Part shown: piece after piece, positions 34,124-42,967 of the stretch
Layout: each line of letters opens with the position of its first letter
Numbering within the stretch: the first letter of the stretch is position 1
Assembly: GCF_014596085.1 (NCBI RefSeq)
Contig: NZ_JACCJY010000018.1
Location: forward strand, 62,001-126,000
DNA length: 64,000 bases
From: Azospirillum tabaci
GTDB lineage: Bacteria; Pseudomonadota; Alphaproteobacteria; Azospirillales; Azospirillaceae
Direction: 5' to 3'
Program-made: the position numbers and the translations under genes
Notes under the pieces: generated by a model
What the model saw: the letters and a program-made list of their open reading frames with translations, nothing else
What the model was told of the DNA's origin: nothing
Database searches by the model: none

Positions 34124-35523
34124 CCGAACAGGCCATCGCGGATACAGCCGTATCCGCGCAGAAGAACGGCGGGCATGGGGTGAGCCTCGGCGAGGCCACG
34201 CGGGTGTGGGCGCGGATCGCGGCGCTCAGCTTCGGCGGGCCGGCGGGGCAGATCGCGGTGATGCACCGCATCCTGGTGGACGAGAAGCGCTGGATCGGGG
34301 AGGAGCGGTTCCTCCACGCGCTGAACTACTGCATGCTGCTGCCAGGGCCGGAGGCGCAGCAACTGGCCGTCTACGTCGGCTGGCTGATGCATCGGACGCT
34401 GGGCGGCCTGATCGCCGGCATCCTGTTCGTGCTGCCCGGCGCCGTCGCAATCATGGCGCTGAGCCTGATCTACGCCGCTTTTGGCAACGTCGGGCTGGTG
34501 CAGGGCTTGTTCTTCGGGCTGAAGGCGGCGGTGCTCGCCATCGTTCTCGAAGCCGTGGTGCGCATCGGGCGGCGGGCGCTGAAGAACCGGGTGATGCTCG
34601 GCATCGCCGCCGCCGCCTTCGTCGCCATCTTCGCCTTCGACGTGCCCTTCCCGGTCATCATCCTGGCGGCCGGTCTGATCGGCTTCGTCGGGGGGCGTCT
34701 GGGGCGTCCGGAATTCAGGGTGGGCGGCGGGCACGGGACGTCCGGCGGCGCGGTGCTGGCCGACGCCGACAGCCGGCTCGGCGCCGGGACGCCGGTCCAT
34801 GCCCGGCCGGCGGCCGGCCGGTCGCTGCGGGTCGGCGCCGTCGGGCTTGCCCTGTGGCTCGGCCCGGTGCTGGCGCTGCTGCTGGCCTTCGGCACGTCGG
34901 ACGTATACAGCCAGATCGCCGTCTTCTTCTCCAAGATGGCCGTCGTCACCTTCGGCGGGGCCTACGCCGTGCTGGCCTATGTGGCGCAGCAGGCGGTGGA
35001 GCATTACGGCTGGCTGCAGCCGGGCGAGATGCTGGACGGGCTGGGCATGGCGGAGACGACGCCGGGGCCGCTGATCATGGTGGTGCAGTTCGTCGGCTTC
35101 ATGGGCGCCTTTCGCGATCCGGGTACCCTGCCGCCGCTGCTGGCCGGCGCGCTGGGCGGGCTGCTGACCACCTGGGTCACCTTCGCTCCCTGCTTCCTGT
35201 GGATCTTCCTCGGCGCGCCCTATGTGGAGGCGTTGCGCGGCAACCGCGCGCTGAGCGGTGCCTTGTCGGCGATCACGGCGGCGGTGGTCGGCGTCGTCCT
35301 CAATCTGGCCGTCTGGTTCGGGCTGCATGTGCTGTTCCACGAACTGCGCCCCCTGGCGGTGGGCGGCCTCAGCCTGGACCTCCCCGTCCTGTCGTCGCTC
35401 GACCCGGCGGCGGCGGTGCTCACCCTGGGGGCGGCGCTGGCGGTGTTCGTCCTCAGGATCGGGATGATCCCGGTCCTCCTTCTGTGCGCGGCGGCCGGTC
35501 TTCTGCTGCGCGCCGTGCTCTGA
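34120..35523 (+). CDS. chrA: Chromate efflux transporter ChrA
   Basis: This 467-residue CHR-family antiporter expels chromate from the cytoplasm. It is the long form with two homologous halves. The first has LSFGGPAGQIAVMHR (about 37-51) and LPGPEAQQLAVYVGW (about 74-88); the second has VTFGGAYAVLAYVAQQAV (about 285-302) and TTPGPLIMVVQFVGFMGAF (about 321-339). About twelve hydrophobic helices are seen, with a polar linker in the middle (about 205-240). It is coupled to chrB by a four-base overlap. A 200-base stretch of degraded sequence follows before the next gene. Confidence 0.95.
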   Translation: MTEQAIADTAVSAQKNGGHGVSLGEATRVWARIAALSFGGPAGQIAVMHRILVDEKRWIGEERFLHALNYCMLLPGPEAQQLAVYVGWLMHRTLGGLIAGILFVLPGAVAIMALSLIYAAFGNVGLVQGLFFGLKAAVLAIVLEAVVRIGRRALKNRVMLGIAAAAFVAIFAFDVPFPVIILAAGLIGFVGGRLGRPEFRVGGGHGTSGGAVLADADSRLGAGTPVHARPAAGRSLRVGAVGLALWLGPVLALLLAFGTSDVYSQIAVFFSKMAVVTFGGAYAVLAYVAQQAVEHYGWLQPGEMLDGLGMAETTPGPLIMVVQFVGFMGAFRDPGTLPPLLAGALGGLLTTWVTFAPCFLWIFLGAPYVEALRGNRALSGALSAITAAVVGVVLNLAVWFGLHVLFHELRPLAVGGLSLDLPVLSSLDPAAAVLTLGAALAVFVLRIGMIPVLLLCAAAGLLLRAVL

Positions 35524-35723
35524 AAACGGACCGGAGGCGTCAGCGGAACAGCCCGAGCGTCTCCACCGCCTAGCCGAAGCTCTGCGGCAGCGTCGAGCGC
35601 GGGACCGCGGCGTGCTGCCGGCCCCAATCCCCGATGGTGCCCTCGTTCCACAGGATGGTGACCGCCGCGCTGAGGGCCATCGCCGGCCGGTCAACAGGAC
35701 GGGAGAGCGGGAGCGGGCCAGCG
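35524..35723. other. Apparent gene remnant between chrA and the Ni/Co exporter
   Basis: The minus strand reads the peptide-like stretch VTILWNEGTIGDWGRQHAAV followed by PRSTLPQSFG and then a stop. It has no start or upstream part of its own and looks like the tail of a lost gene. No family can be assigned. Confidence 0.3.
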
Positions 35724-36941
35724 TCAGGCCGGGCCATGGCCTCCGGAGAGCACGGCCAGCGTGATCCCAAGGCCCTGCAAGGCGTGGAGACCGACATAGA
35801 GGCCGACGAGCACGATCACGGCGCTCGACAGGTAGGGGGCGCGCCGGGCGAAGGTGCCGAAGGCGCTCGACCACCGGCGCTCGGCATGGCGCATGCCCAG
35901 CGCGGCGATCGCTCCGGCCGCCACCAGCGTCAGGGCCAGGCCGATGCTGAAGCACAGGACGAGCGCGGCACCGAGCGTCACCTCCTTGAGCTGGAGGCAC
36001 AGCAGCAGGACGGTGATGGCCGCCGGGCAGGGGATCAGCCCGCCGGTCAGACCGAACAGCACGATTTGCCCGGTGGTGACATGCCGGCCGGCGAAACGGC
36101 GCTGGATGTCGCGGGCGTGCGCCCGCTCATGGGCGTCCTGGAAGCCGTCCGGTCCGAGGTCGAGCGCTCCGGCCGTTTCATGAGCATGATCGTGCCCGTG
36201 GTGATGATGGTGGCCATGGTCATGACCGTGGGCCGCCTCATGGCGATGCGTGTGCTCGACGAAGCGCACGGGATGCTCGTGCACATGGCCGCCGTGTCCG
36301 ACCCGGACGGTGGCGACGAACGCGTGCGGTTCCGGGATCTCATCGACCGATTCGAGGAAGCCGCCGGCATTCAGGAAGGCGAAACCCTGCTGCGTGCCAT
36401 CGGGCCGCAGCGTCTCCACGGTAACGGTCGAGGCATCCGGCTCCGGGACCGGCCGGCCCCGCCGTTCGAAACGGATGCGGAAGCGTGGCGGGACGCCGTC
36501 CTCGAAGATTTCAAGACTCAGCGCATCGCCATGGCCGGTGTCGATGCGGTGCGCCGCTCCGTCATGGGAATGACCGTGCCCGATCGCCTCCTGCCGCTGC
36601 TCCCGCCAGGTCCGCACCGCCATCCACAGCGCCACCGCGACGATCAGCGCCGCCGAAGCGAGTTGGAAGTAAGGTTCGGTCGTTTCGGCGCTCCAGCCCT
36701 GGCCGATCCACATTCCCGCCAGGGCGACCGCCCAAACCACCAGCGTGTGGGACACGGTGGCGGCCAGTCCGAGCAGAACCGCCTGGGTGACGGTGCCGCG
36801 GATGGCGACGATGAAGGCCGCCATCATGGTCTTGGAATGACCCGGCTCCAGCCCGTGCAGCGCGCCGAGCAGGATGGCGCTCGGGATGAACAGCCAGGCG
36901 TTGGCGGCGCCCTGCTGCAGGAGGGCGGAGAAGTCGGGCAT
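35724..36941 (-). CDS. RcnA-like nickel/cobalt efflux transporter with His-rich loop
   Basis: This is a 405-residue membrane protein of the NiCoT/RcnA exporter family. The first helices carry ILLGALHGLEPGHSKTMMAA (about 23-42), the family metal-binding motif. An inserted beta-rich soluble domain (about 140-215) is followed by a histidine-rich stretch (about 223-262) with runs such as HDHGHHHHHGHDHAH, and the second membrane half begins with LTGGLIPCPAAITVLLLC. It should export Ni(II) or Co(II) to the periplasm. It lies 9 bases downstream of the RcnR-like repressor on the same strand, forming an operon. Fine specificity cannot be read. Confidence 0.88.
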   Translation of the reverse strand: MPDFSALLQQGAANAWLFIPSAILLGALHGLEPGHSKTMMAAFIVAIRGTVTQAVLLGLAATVSHTLVVWAVALAGMWIGQGWSAETTEPYFQLASAALIVAVALWMAVRTWREQRQEAIGHGHSHDGAAHRIDTGHGDALSLEIFEDGVPPRFRIRFERRGRPVPEPDASTVTVETLRPDGTQQGFAFLNAGGFLESVDEIPEPHAFVATVRVGHGGHVHEHPVRFVEHTHRHEAAHGHDHGHHHHHGHDHAHETAGALDLGPDGFQDAHERAHARDIQRRFAGRHVTTGQIVLFGLTGGLIPCPAAITVLLLCLQLKEVTLGAALVLCFSIGLALTLVAAGAIAALGMRHAERRWSSAFGTFARRAPYLSSAVIVLVGLYVGLHALQGLGITLAVLSGGHGPA

Positions 36942-36950
36942 CGAAGGTCC

Positions 36951-37220
36951 CTACAGGTATTTGGTGATCGCCTTGAACTCGGCGATCGAAGCCCGCGTCT
37001 CGGCGGGCGTGGCGTCGACCGCGGCGTCCAGGCAGTGGTCCAGATGGTCGTGGATGAGCACCTTCTTGGCCTCGCGCACGGCGCTCTCCACCGCATGCAG
37101 TTGCTGGGCGATGTCGAGGCAGGGCCGACCGGATTCGATCATCTCGATGACGCCGCGGAGGTGCCCGTCGGCCCGCTTGAGGCGCTTGACGATGTCGGGA
37201 TGGCTGTGATGCGTGTTCAT
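36951..37220 (-). CDS. RcnR/CsoR family metal-responsive repressor
   Basis: This 89-residue all-helical DUF156 protein works as a tetramer. It shows RLKRADGHLRGVIEMIESGRPCLDIAQQL (metal-binding Cys34) and KKVLIHDHLDHCLDAA with further candidate ligands His57, His59 and His62, while N-terminal His4/His5/His7 resemble RcnR. The His-first pattern favours nickel/cobalt sensing over the Cys-His-Cys copper pattern of CsoR, consistent with the RcnA-like exporter downstream. It presumably represses its own operon through the palindrome at 37,231-37,244. Confidence 0.9.
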   Translation of the reverse strand: MNTHHSHPDIVKRLKRADGHLRGVIEMIESGRPCLDIAQQLHAVESAVREAKKVLIHDHLDHCLDAAVDATPAETRASIAEFKAITKYL

Positions 37221-37230
37221 GATGGAGTCG

Positions 37231-37244
37231 TATCCCCCTGGATA
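37231..37244. promoter_or_regulatory. RcnR/CsoR-type operator candidate
   Basis: TATCC-CCCT-GGATA has inverted arms around a C/G tract, the form recognised by RcnR-like repressors. It lies 10 bases upstream of the repressor start codon. Confidence 0.6.
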
Positions 37245-37340
37245 GGATAGAGTCAAGGTCTCGCCGGCAGCGGTCAAGTCTCCCCGCTTTCCCTTGATTC
37301 GCAGGCCTATAGGTCGACACTGACGGCAGCACCATCTTGC

Positions 37341-37363
37341 TTGATCCCCCCGGATGGGATCAA
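37341..37363. promoter_or_regulatory. Second C/G-tract palindrome, possible additional operator
   Basis: TTGATCCC-CCCGGAT-GGGATCAA is a perfect 8-bp inverted repeat with a C-rich centre, resembling the operator 110 bases away and lying just before a small rightward frame. It may let the same repressor control genes on both sides. Confidence 0.5.
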
Positions 37364-37370
37364 CGCCGGG

Positions 37371-37610
37371 ATGTCTGGCCTCACCAGTTCCCCCTCCGCC
37401 ATGGTATCGATGCCGACCGCGCTCCTGCCAACCCTCCTGCGACGTCTCACCGTGCTGATGGTGGCGGTCGGCGTCGTGGCCTTCCCCAGCCACGCCGTGC
37501 CGACGAGCGGCGTGGCGGATGGTGCGCTGCCGTGGGCGGATGCCGGCGGGGACGGCGGACACAGCCATGACGACGATGCGGAGGGGCGCGACCGCCCAGG
37601 CCGGGCATAG
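37371..37610 (+). CDS. Small His/Asp-rich exported protein, possibly frameshifted
   Basis: A 79-residue frame has a signal-peptide-like segment (LLRRLTVLMVAVGVVAFPSHA, cleavage after SHA) and a short tail with GGDGGHSHDDDAEG that could bind metal. In the next frame the His-rich theme continues (AGHSHSHNPADDSHD), so a frameshift may have cut a longer His-rich periplasmic protein short. An internal ATG at 37401 or 37410 could be the real start. It lies directly behind the second palindrome. Function is unknown; a link to nickel/cobalt or copper handling is inferred only from position. Confidence 0.4.
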   Translation: MSGLTSSPSAMVSMPTALLPTLLRRLTVLMVAVGVVAFPSHAVPTSGVADGALPWADAGGDGGHSHDDDAEGRDRPGRA

Positions 37611-38451
37611 CCACAGCCACAACCCGGCGGACGACTCCCACGACACCCTGGCGTCCGGTTCCCTTTTGCCGGCGACGGCCGATGAACCCACCGGTGCGTG
37701 GCACCGGGGTGGGCACGACCGGAACGCCGGTCACGGTCACCGCCCATACCGCGACGACGACCAGGATCAGCCAGAGGTCATCGTTCTTCATGAGAGGTCT
37801 CCTGCGTTCCGCGCCCATGTCCGCCGCCGAGCGCGATAATCGGCAGCGACTGGATCAACTGGAGCGCGATGATGGTGAAGACGTGCATGGCCGCGCCCAG
37901 CGCCGCGACGACACAGGGCCGGTCCATGCGGGTGCCGCGCCGACGCCACATGCCCCAGCCTGCCAGTCGACCATCGGTGTCTCAGCCGTGGTCGGGCGCG
38001 GCGCGACAGCGGTGTGCGGACAACGCCGTAGGCGGCGACCGGGATGGCGACGGCGAAAACCGTCGCGCCAACGCCAACCAGCGCCATCAGCACCGTCTTC
38101 GGAGGAGGGGGGCCGGCACGATGTTGCGAGCACTCGGCACGTATTCGGTACGCGGGTGCCAGGACGTCTCCACCGTCTTTGTCGAGACGGCGATCATGTG
38201 GTCGGACGGGGATTCGGCGGCCGGACAACACGGCGTCACGACTTTTGGCCCTTGACTTTCCAGCGGCCGGAAGGTCGATGCTGCTCCAGTAACCCTTGCG
38301 GCGACATCGAAGGGTCGGGTGGCAGAATCCTCGACTCTTCGTCGGAACCCCGGCAAGCGTGGTTGCAGAGCCCAAGGAACGGGCTTAGGTTTTATGAAGA
38401 GGACGACGGGACACATGCCCCGCCACCTCGATCAAGCATGAGGCAGACGCC
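37611..38451. other. Region without a convincing gene; probably decayed coding sequence
   Basis: No intact gene is supported. On the minus strand, three short hydrophobic peptides in different frames follow each other: LMALVGVGATVFAVAIPVAA near 38,085-38,020; a 49-residue frame 37,927-37,778 with ALGAAMHVFTIIALQLIQSL; and a frame opening at 37,791 with LWLILVVVAVWAVTVTGVPV. Together they suggest a frameshifted small polytopic membrane protein or a set of tiny membrane proteins. No family can be named. Confidence 0.35.
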
Positions 38452-38850
38452 ATGTGGCGCGCGACGCGGTCGTCGGTGAGGAGGGTGGTGGTGAGCCTGC
38501 TGATGCTGGCCACGCTGCTCGTCTATGCCGCGCCAAGCCACGCCAACCTGGGGCCCCACCATGCGTCCCAGGCTCCTCACGAGCACGTTCTGGCCGACGC
38601 CCATGGCGACGCCATCGCGTCCGTCTCGGACCACGAGCACAAGGAAGCTCCGTGTGGGGACCTTGGCCTGCTCGACGAAGGGGCCTGCTGCAGCGTCGCT
38701 CAGTGCCTTACCATGCATGGCGGCCTCCTTGCGGTGCTGGTCGAGGCGTTCATCCCGCGCCTGAACACGGTTCAGCGTCTGCCTGCCCTGGCCACGCCGG
38801 ATGGCATCGGCATCGACCCGGCTTTCCGCCCCCCCGCTCTGATCATCTGA
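38452..38850 (+). CDS. Exported His/Cys-containing small protein, hypothetical (metal-locus type)
   Basis: This is a 132-residue protein with a signal peptide (SSVRRVVVSLLMLATLLVYA, then APSHA). The mature part is rich in His and Asp (HHASQAPHEHVLADAHGD, SDHEHKEAPCGD) and has Cys at CGDLGLLDEGACCSVAQC followed by LTMHGG. This ligand set suits a periplasmic metal-binding protein of the CopL/DUF2946 style, but I cannot assign a family firmly. It opens the rightward copper block and is followed by a Met-rich protein. Confidence 0.6.
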   Translation: MWRATRSSVRRVVVSLLMLATLLVYAAPSHANLGPHHASQAPHEHVLADAHGDAIASVSDHEHKEAPCGDLGLLDEGACCSVAQCLTMHGGLLAVLVEAFIPRLNTVQRLPALATPDGIGIDPAFRPPALII

Positions 38851-38998
38851 CGCCACGAGTCCGTCCGCGCCCAACCTGAGCCTCGGCTCGGCAAAGGATG
38901 CTGACTCCGGAGTCGTGCGCTTGGCTTTCGCGTCCCCGGCGCTCCCTCATGGAGTCCGTCCGGGATGGCATGAACCAGATGATCCGATGGAGGACGCC

Positions 38999-39721
38999 AT
39001 GTCGTCTCTCACCCGCACGTTGCTCCCGGCCTTCGCACTCGCCGCCATGATGTCGGTCGCACAGGCCCAAACCACCACCGACCAGGACCACAACGCCCAT
39101 CATCCCGACGGCGCCACGGCCGCGACACAGGCCCAGCCCGCTCCGGCCGCGGGCGCGACGACCGGCACGCCGGGCAACCCGCCGATGATGGGACAGGGCA
39201 TGGGCAGCGGCATCATCCTTCAGCCCGGCGCCCAGGCGCAGGGTGGCCAGCCTGGCATGATGATGAACATGGACCAGATGCGCTCGATGATGGGTGGCAT
39301 GATGGGCCAGCAGGACGGGCAATCCGGCATGATGGGACCCGGCATGATGCCGATGATGCGCCAGATGATGATGGGTCAGCATGGCGCCATGGGATTGCCC
39401 TTCGAGCACGTCGAAGGCCGCATCGCCTTCCTGAAGGCGGAACTCAAGATCACCGAGGCCCAGGCGGGGCCGTGGAGCGCCTTCGCCGACACCCTGCGCT
39501 CGAACGCCAAGGCCCATCAGGCGGTGCACGAGCAGATGACCAAGGGCGGCATGCCGTCCTCGTGGCCCGACCGCCTGGCGGCGCAGCAGACGATGCTGGG
39601 CAGGCGCCTTGACGCCGTGAGGGCGCTCGAGGCGGTCGCCAAGCCCCTCTACGCCGTCCTGACCGACGACCAGAAGAGGCTCGCCGACCGGCTGCTCACC
39701 GGCCCCATGGGCATGATGTGA
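38999..39721 (+). CDS. Met-rich periplasmic Spy/CpxP-like protein
   Basis: This is a 240-residue exported protein. A signal peptide (LLPAFALAAMMSVAQA) is followed by a His/Asp start, an Ala/Thr linker and a region extremely rich in methionine (about 65-135, with runs such as PGMMMNMDQMRSMMGG and GMMPMMRQMMMG). A C-terminal LTxxQ-type helical domain (about 140-235) contains LKAELKITEAQAGPWSAFAD. Methionine clusters bind Cu(I) or Ag(I), so the protein probably buffers these ions in the periplasm. The start follows GGAGG. It is 11 bases from a small DUF2933-like gene. Confidence 0.75.
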   Translation: MSSLTRTLLPAFALAAMMSVAQAQTTTDQDHNAHHPDGATAATQAQPAPAAGATTGTPGNPPMMGQGMGSGIILQPGAQAQGGQPGMMMNMDQMRSMMGGMMGQQDGQSGMMGPGMMPMMRQMMMGQHGAMGLPFEHVEGRIAFLKAELKITEAQAGPWSAFADTLRSNAKAHQAVHEQMTKGGMPSSWPDRLAAQQTMLGRRLDAVRALEAVAKPLYAVLTDDQKRLADRLLTGPMGMM

Positions 39722-39731
39722 GGAGGCGGCC

Positions 39732-39986
39732 ATGACGCACCACGAACACACCCACCACACGCCGGAGCCGCAGGCGCGCACGCCCTGGTACCGGACCTGG
39801 ACCGGACTGGCCGGGCTCGGCGCAGCCGCCCTGGCGGCCGTGTACCTGTCGCTCGACCACGTCGACCACGTGCTCGACGCGCTTCCGCTTCTCGTCCTGC
39901 TCCTCTGCCCGCTGATGCACCTGTTCATGCACGGCGGCCACGGCGGTTCGGGCAAAGATGGCAAGGGTGCCGGAGGCGAAGGCTGA
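39732..39986 (+). CDS. Small DUF2933-like membrane protein
   Basis: This is an 84-residue protein with a His-rich N terminus (MTHHEHTHHTPEP), a hydrophobic helix (about 25-42), a second one (about 52-66) ending CPLMHLFMHGGHGG, and a Gly/Lys tail. The Cys-Pro-Leu-Met-His end is the mark of DUF2933 proteins, which recur beside copper and silver efflux genes. Its stop overlaps the start of the outer-membrane factor gene (TGATG), showing translational coupling. Role is unknown, possibly metal relay at the membrane. Confidence 0.75.
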   Translation: MTHHEHTHHTPEPQARTPWYRTWTGLAGLGAAALAAVYLSLDHVDHVLDALPLLVLLLCPLMHLFMHGGHGGSGKDGKGAGGEG

Positions 39987-41212
39987 TGGCACTCTGGACC
40001 ATGAAGAGAAGGTCCTTTCCGGCGGGGGGGCTGGCGGCTGCGGCGGTTGCCGTGTGCCTGCTGGCGCCCCCGGCCGGGGCGCAGTCGCTTCGGGACGCGG
40101 TCGAGGGCGCCTGGAAGCTCAATCCGGAGGTCAGGAGCCTGGAGGCGCGGCGGGCCGTGGCCACCGCGCAGCAGGGGGCCGGGGAGTCGCTGGTCCCGGC
40201 CGCCCCGGCGGTCACGCTGCGGCACACCAGCGACTACCTGAACCGGAACATCGGACGGCGCGAGTACGAGGCGGAACTGGGGGTTCCGCTCTGGCTGCCC
40301 GGTCAGGGAACGGCAACCGTGCGCGCCGCCGACGCGCTGTTGGCGCGCACCGACGCGGAGATCGCCGCCCGCCGACTGGCCGTTGCAGGAGAGGTCCGCA
40401 CCGCCCTGTGGCAGGTCGCGCTCGCCGAACGGCGCGCCGAACTCGCCCGACAGCGCCTGAAGGTTGCCCGCCAGCTCGAAGCCGACACCCAACGGACCGC
40501 CCGGGCCGGGGAGATCGCGGAGGCCGACCATCAGTTGGCGCGCGCCGAGGCGCTCGCCGTCGCCGTGGATCTCCGTGACGAGGAGTTGGCCTTGAACGAG
40601 GCCCGCCAAGTGTTCCGGACGCTGACCGGCATGGCACCGCCGAAGGCGTCTCCGGAACCGGACATCGGCCAACCACCCCTTGAGCGGCACCCGTCCTTGC
40701 TGGCGGGGCAACTGGGCGTCCGCTCGGCTCAGGCTCAGAGGCAATTGGTGGATCTGACGACCCGCGACAACCCGGAGGTCGGGCTGATGGCCCGTCGTGA
40801 GCGCGACAGCCGCGAGGAACGCTACGACACCGTGTTCGGCGTTTCCGTCCGCATCCCGTTCTCCGTCGAGGCGGTGAACGCACCCAAGCGTGCCGAGGCG
40901 ATGAGCGAGGTCGTTCGCGCCGAAGCCGAGCAGGCCAGCGTGGCCCGCACGGTCGAGTCCGACATCCAGCAAGCCCGGCTGGCTCACCAGGCCGCGACCG
41001 AGCGCTTGGCGATCGCCCGTGACCGCGCGGCGGCCCTCCGGGCCCGCCTCTCAAACGTCGAGCGCGCCAGGAGGGGCGGCGAGATCAGCCTGGTCGAGTA
41101 CGTCCGCGCCCAGGAAGCGGCCTTCGAGGCCGAGCTCGCCCGTGCCTCCGCCGAAGTCCAGGTCGGCGCCGCCCGCGCCCGCCTGAACCAGTCCCTTGGA
41201 GTTCTGCCATGA
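39986..41212 (+). CDS. TolC-family outer-membrane factor (CzcC/CusC-like)
   Basis: This is a 408-residue outer-membrane channel of an RND efflux system, with a signal peptide (AAVAVCLLAPPAGAQS) and two outer-membrane-efflux repeats rich in long helices, including SLRDAVEGAWKLNPEV at the N terminus and the repeat RRGGEISLVEYVRAQEAAFE near the C terminus. It forms the exit duct for the adaptor and pump encoded next. It has a one-base overlap with the DUF2933-like gene and a four-base overlap with the adaptor gene, so translation is tightly coupled. Confidence 0.88.
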   Translation: MALWTMKRRSFPAGGLAAAAVAVCLLAPPAGAQSLRDAVEGAWKLNPEVRSLEARRAVATAQQGAGESLVPAAPAVTLRHTSDYLNRNIGRREYEAELGVPLWLPGQGTATVRAADALLARTDAEIAARRLAVAGEVRTALWQVALAERRAELARQRLKVARQLEADTQRTARAGEIAEADHQLARAEALAVAVDLRDEELALNEARQVFRTLTGMAPPKASPEPDIGQPPLERHPSLLAGQLGVRSAQAQRQLVDLTTRDNPEVGLMARRERDSREERYDTVFGVSVRIPFSVEAVNAPKRAEAMSEVVRAEAEQASVARTVESDIQQARLAHQAATERLAIARDRAAALRARLSNVERARRGGEISLVEYVRAQEAAFEAELARASAEVQVGAARARLNQSLGVLP

Positions 41213-42954
41213 CCATCCGACGCCTTTTCGCCGCGGCCGCGGTCGCCGCGAGCGTCGCCGCGCCGGTCGCCTTTCCCGCCCTGGCTCACGAAGGGCACGC
41301 GCACGGTGGCGAGGAGCCGAAGCCGGTCATCGCGATGGCCGCCCCCACCCTGGAAACGTCCTCGTCCGACCTCGAACTCGTGGCGGTCGTCCAGGGCAAG
41401 CACCTGCTCGTCTACCTGGACCGCTTCGCCACCAACGAGCCGGTGAACGGCGCCGCCGTGGAGGTCACGGCGGACGGAGAGGCGGTCACCGCGTCGCCGG
41501 TGCCCGGTGAAAATGGGGTGTATCGGCTGGAAGCCGGGTGGCTGTCGAAGCCCGGTGCGCACGACTTGACCGTCTCGATCACCGCCGCCGATGCATCCGA
41601 TCTGCTGATCGGAACCTTGGAGATCCCGGCGACTGCGGCCGTCGCATCGGTCACCGGAAACGGCAACGGCGTCGCCGACGTGCTCGGGCGGGTTCGCCAG
41701 GACTCCGGCCTGCTGCTCGGCGCCGCGATGGTCTTCCTGCTCGGCGTGCTGACCACCGTCGCCCTGACCCAGCGTGGGCGCTCGCGGACGGTTGCCGGAG
41801 CGGCGCTGATCGGGCTGGGCCTGCTGTTGGCCAGCGGGGCCGCGTTCGCGCACGGCGACGAGGACCACAGCCAGGACAATAAGGACAAGGCACCGGCCGC
41901 GGCCGTCGCTCCAACCGCTGCCACGACCGCCGCCATGGCCACAACCGGTGTGTCGGAGAGCCCGCGCCGTCTGCCGGACGGCAGCCTGTACGTGCCGAAG
42001 CCCTCCCAGCGCCTGCTGTCGGTTCGCACCACGGTCGCCAAGCCTCAGGAGGCCGCGCAGACGGTCCAGCTGATCGGGCAGATCGTCGCCGACCCGAACG
42101 GCGGCGGCCATGTCCAGGCGACGCAGACCGGGCGCATCGAGCCGGGAGACAAGGGGCTGCCCTATGTCGGCCAGCGGGTCGCGGCCGGGCAGATCCTGGC
42201 CTACATCGCCCCCGCGGTCACCTCGGTCGAGCGCGGCGGCCTCCAGCAACAGATCGCCAGTGTCGAGCAGGAGATCGTCATTGCCCAGTCGCGGGTGGAG
42301 CGCTTGCGCAAGCTCGTCGGCAGCGTGCCGCAACGCGACATCGACGAGGCGGAGGCGACGCTCAAGGGGTTGCAGCGGCAGCGCGCGGCCCTGTCGCCCG
42401 CGCTGACGACCAAGGAGGCCCTCAAGGCCCCGATTTCCGGCGTGGTCACCGCGAACAACGTCAAGGTCGGGCAGGTCGTGGAAGGGCGTGACCAGGTGCT
42501 GTTCGAGATCGTCGACCCGTCGCGCCTGATGGTCGAGGCGGTCGCCTTCGACCCCCGCGTGGCCAACAGCGTCCGCGGCGCGACGGCCACCACCGCCGAC
42601 GGCGTCACCCTGACCCTGGAGCACCTCGGCCACAGCCTGGCGCTGCGCCAGCAGGCCATCCCGCTGCTCTTCCAGATCAACACCCCGCCCCAAGGCCTGA
42701 GCGTCGGCCAGCCGGTGCGCATCGTCGCCCAGATCCATGGCACGATGTCCGGCATCGTTCTGCCGCGCCAGAGCGTGGTCCGCGGTCCGAACGGCCAGCC
42801 GCTGGTCTGGGAGCACGAGTCCGCGCAGCGGTTCGTCGCCCGGCCGGTGCGCACGCAGCCGGTGGACGGGAACACGGTGCTGGTGTCGGCGGGCATCGAG
42901 GCGGAGGCGCGCATCGTGACCGACGGCGCCGGTCTCCTCAACCAGGTCCGGTGA
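41209..42954 (+). CDS. RND efflux periplasmic adaptor (CzcB/CusB-like) with N-terminal extension
   Basis: This 581-residue protein is longer than the usual 350-420. A signal peptide and HEGHAHGGE start lead to an Ig/FixH-like domain (about 45-145), then a hydrophobic helix (about 165-182), a second [15 protein letters not shown]is/Asp segment, and finally the adaptor itself (about 255-580) with barrel-sandwich, helical hairpin ([20 protein letters not shown]) and beta-barrel domains ([18 protein letters not shown]). It bridges pump and channel. The extra domain may be a metal-binding module. It is followed 13 bases later by the pump gene. Confidence 0.87.
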   Translation: MTIRRLFAAAAVAASVAAPVAFPALAHEGHAHGGEEPKPVIAMAAPTLETSSSDLELVAVVQGKHLLVYLDRFATNEPVNGAAVEVTADGEAVTASPVPGENGVYRLEAGWLSKPGAHDLTVSITAADASDLLIGTLEIPATAAVASVTGNGNGVADVLGRVRQDSGLLLGAAMVFLLGVLTTVALTQRGRSRTVAGAALIGLGLLLASGAAFAHGDEDHSQDNKDKAPAAAVAPTAATTAAMATTGVSESPRRLPDGSLYVPKPSQRLLSVRTTVAKPQEAAQTVQLIGQIVADPNGGGHVQATQTGRIEPGDKGLPYVGQRVAAGQILAYIAPAVTSVERGGLQQQIASVEQEIVIAQSRVERLRKLVGSVPQRDIDEAEATLKGLQRQRAALSPALTTKEALKAPISGVVTANNVKVGQVVEGRDQVLFEIVDPSRLMVEAVAFDPRVANSVRGATATTADGVTLTLEHLGHSLALRQQAIPLLFQINTPPQGLSVGQPVRIVAQIHGTMSGIVLPRQSVVRGPNGQPLVWEHESAQRFVARPVRTQPVDGNTVLVSAGIEAEARIVTDGAGLLNQVR

Positions 42955-42967
42955 GGAGCGCCCCGCC

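Noticed and set aside
38843..40987. 714-residue minus-strand frame over the Met-rich protein and outer-membrane factor genes
   Set aside because: No domain, composition of an antisense frame, and it spans three well-supported coupled genes.
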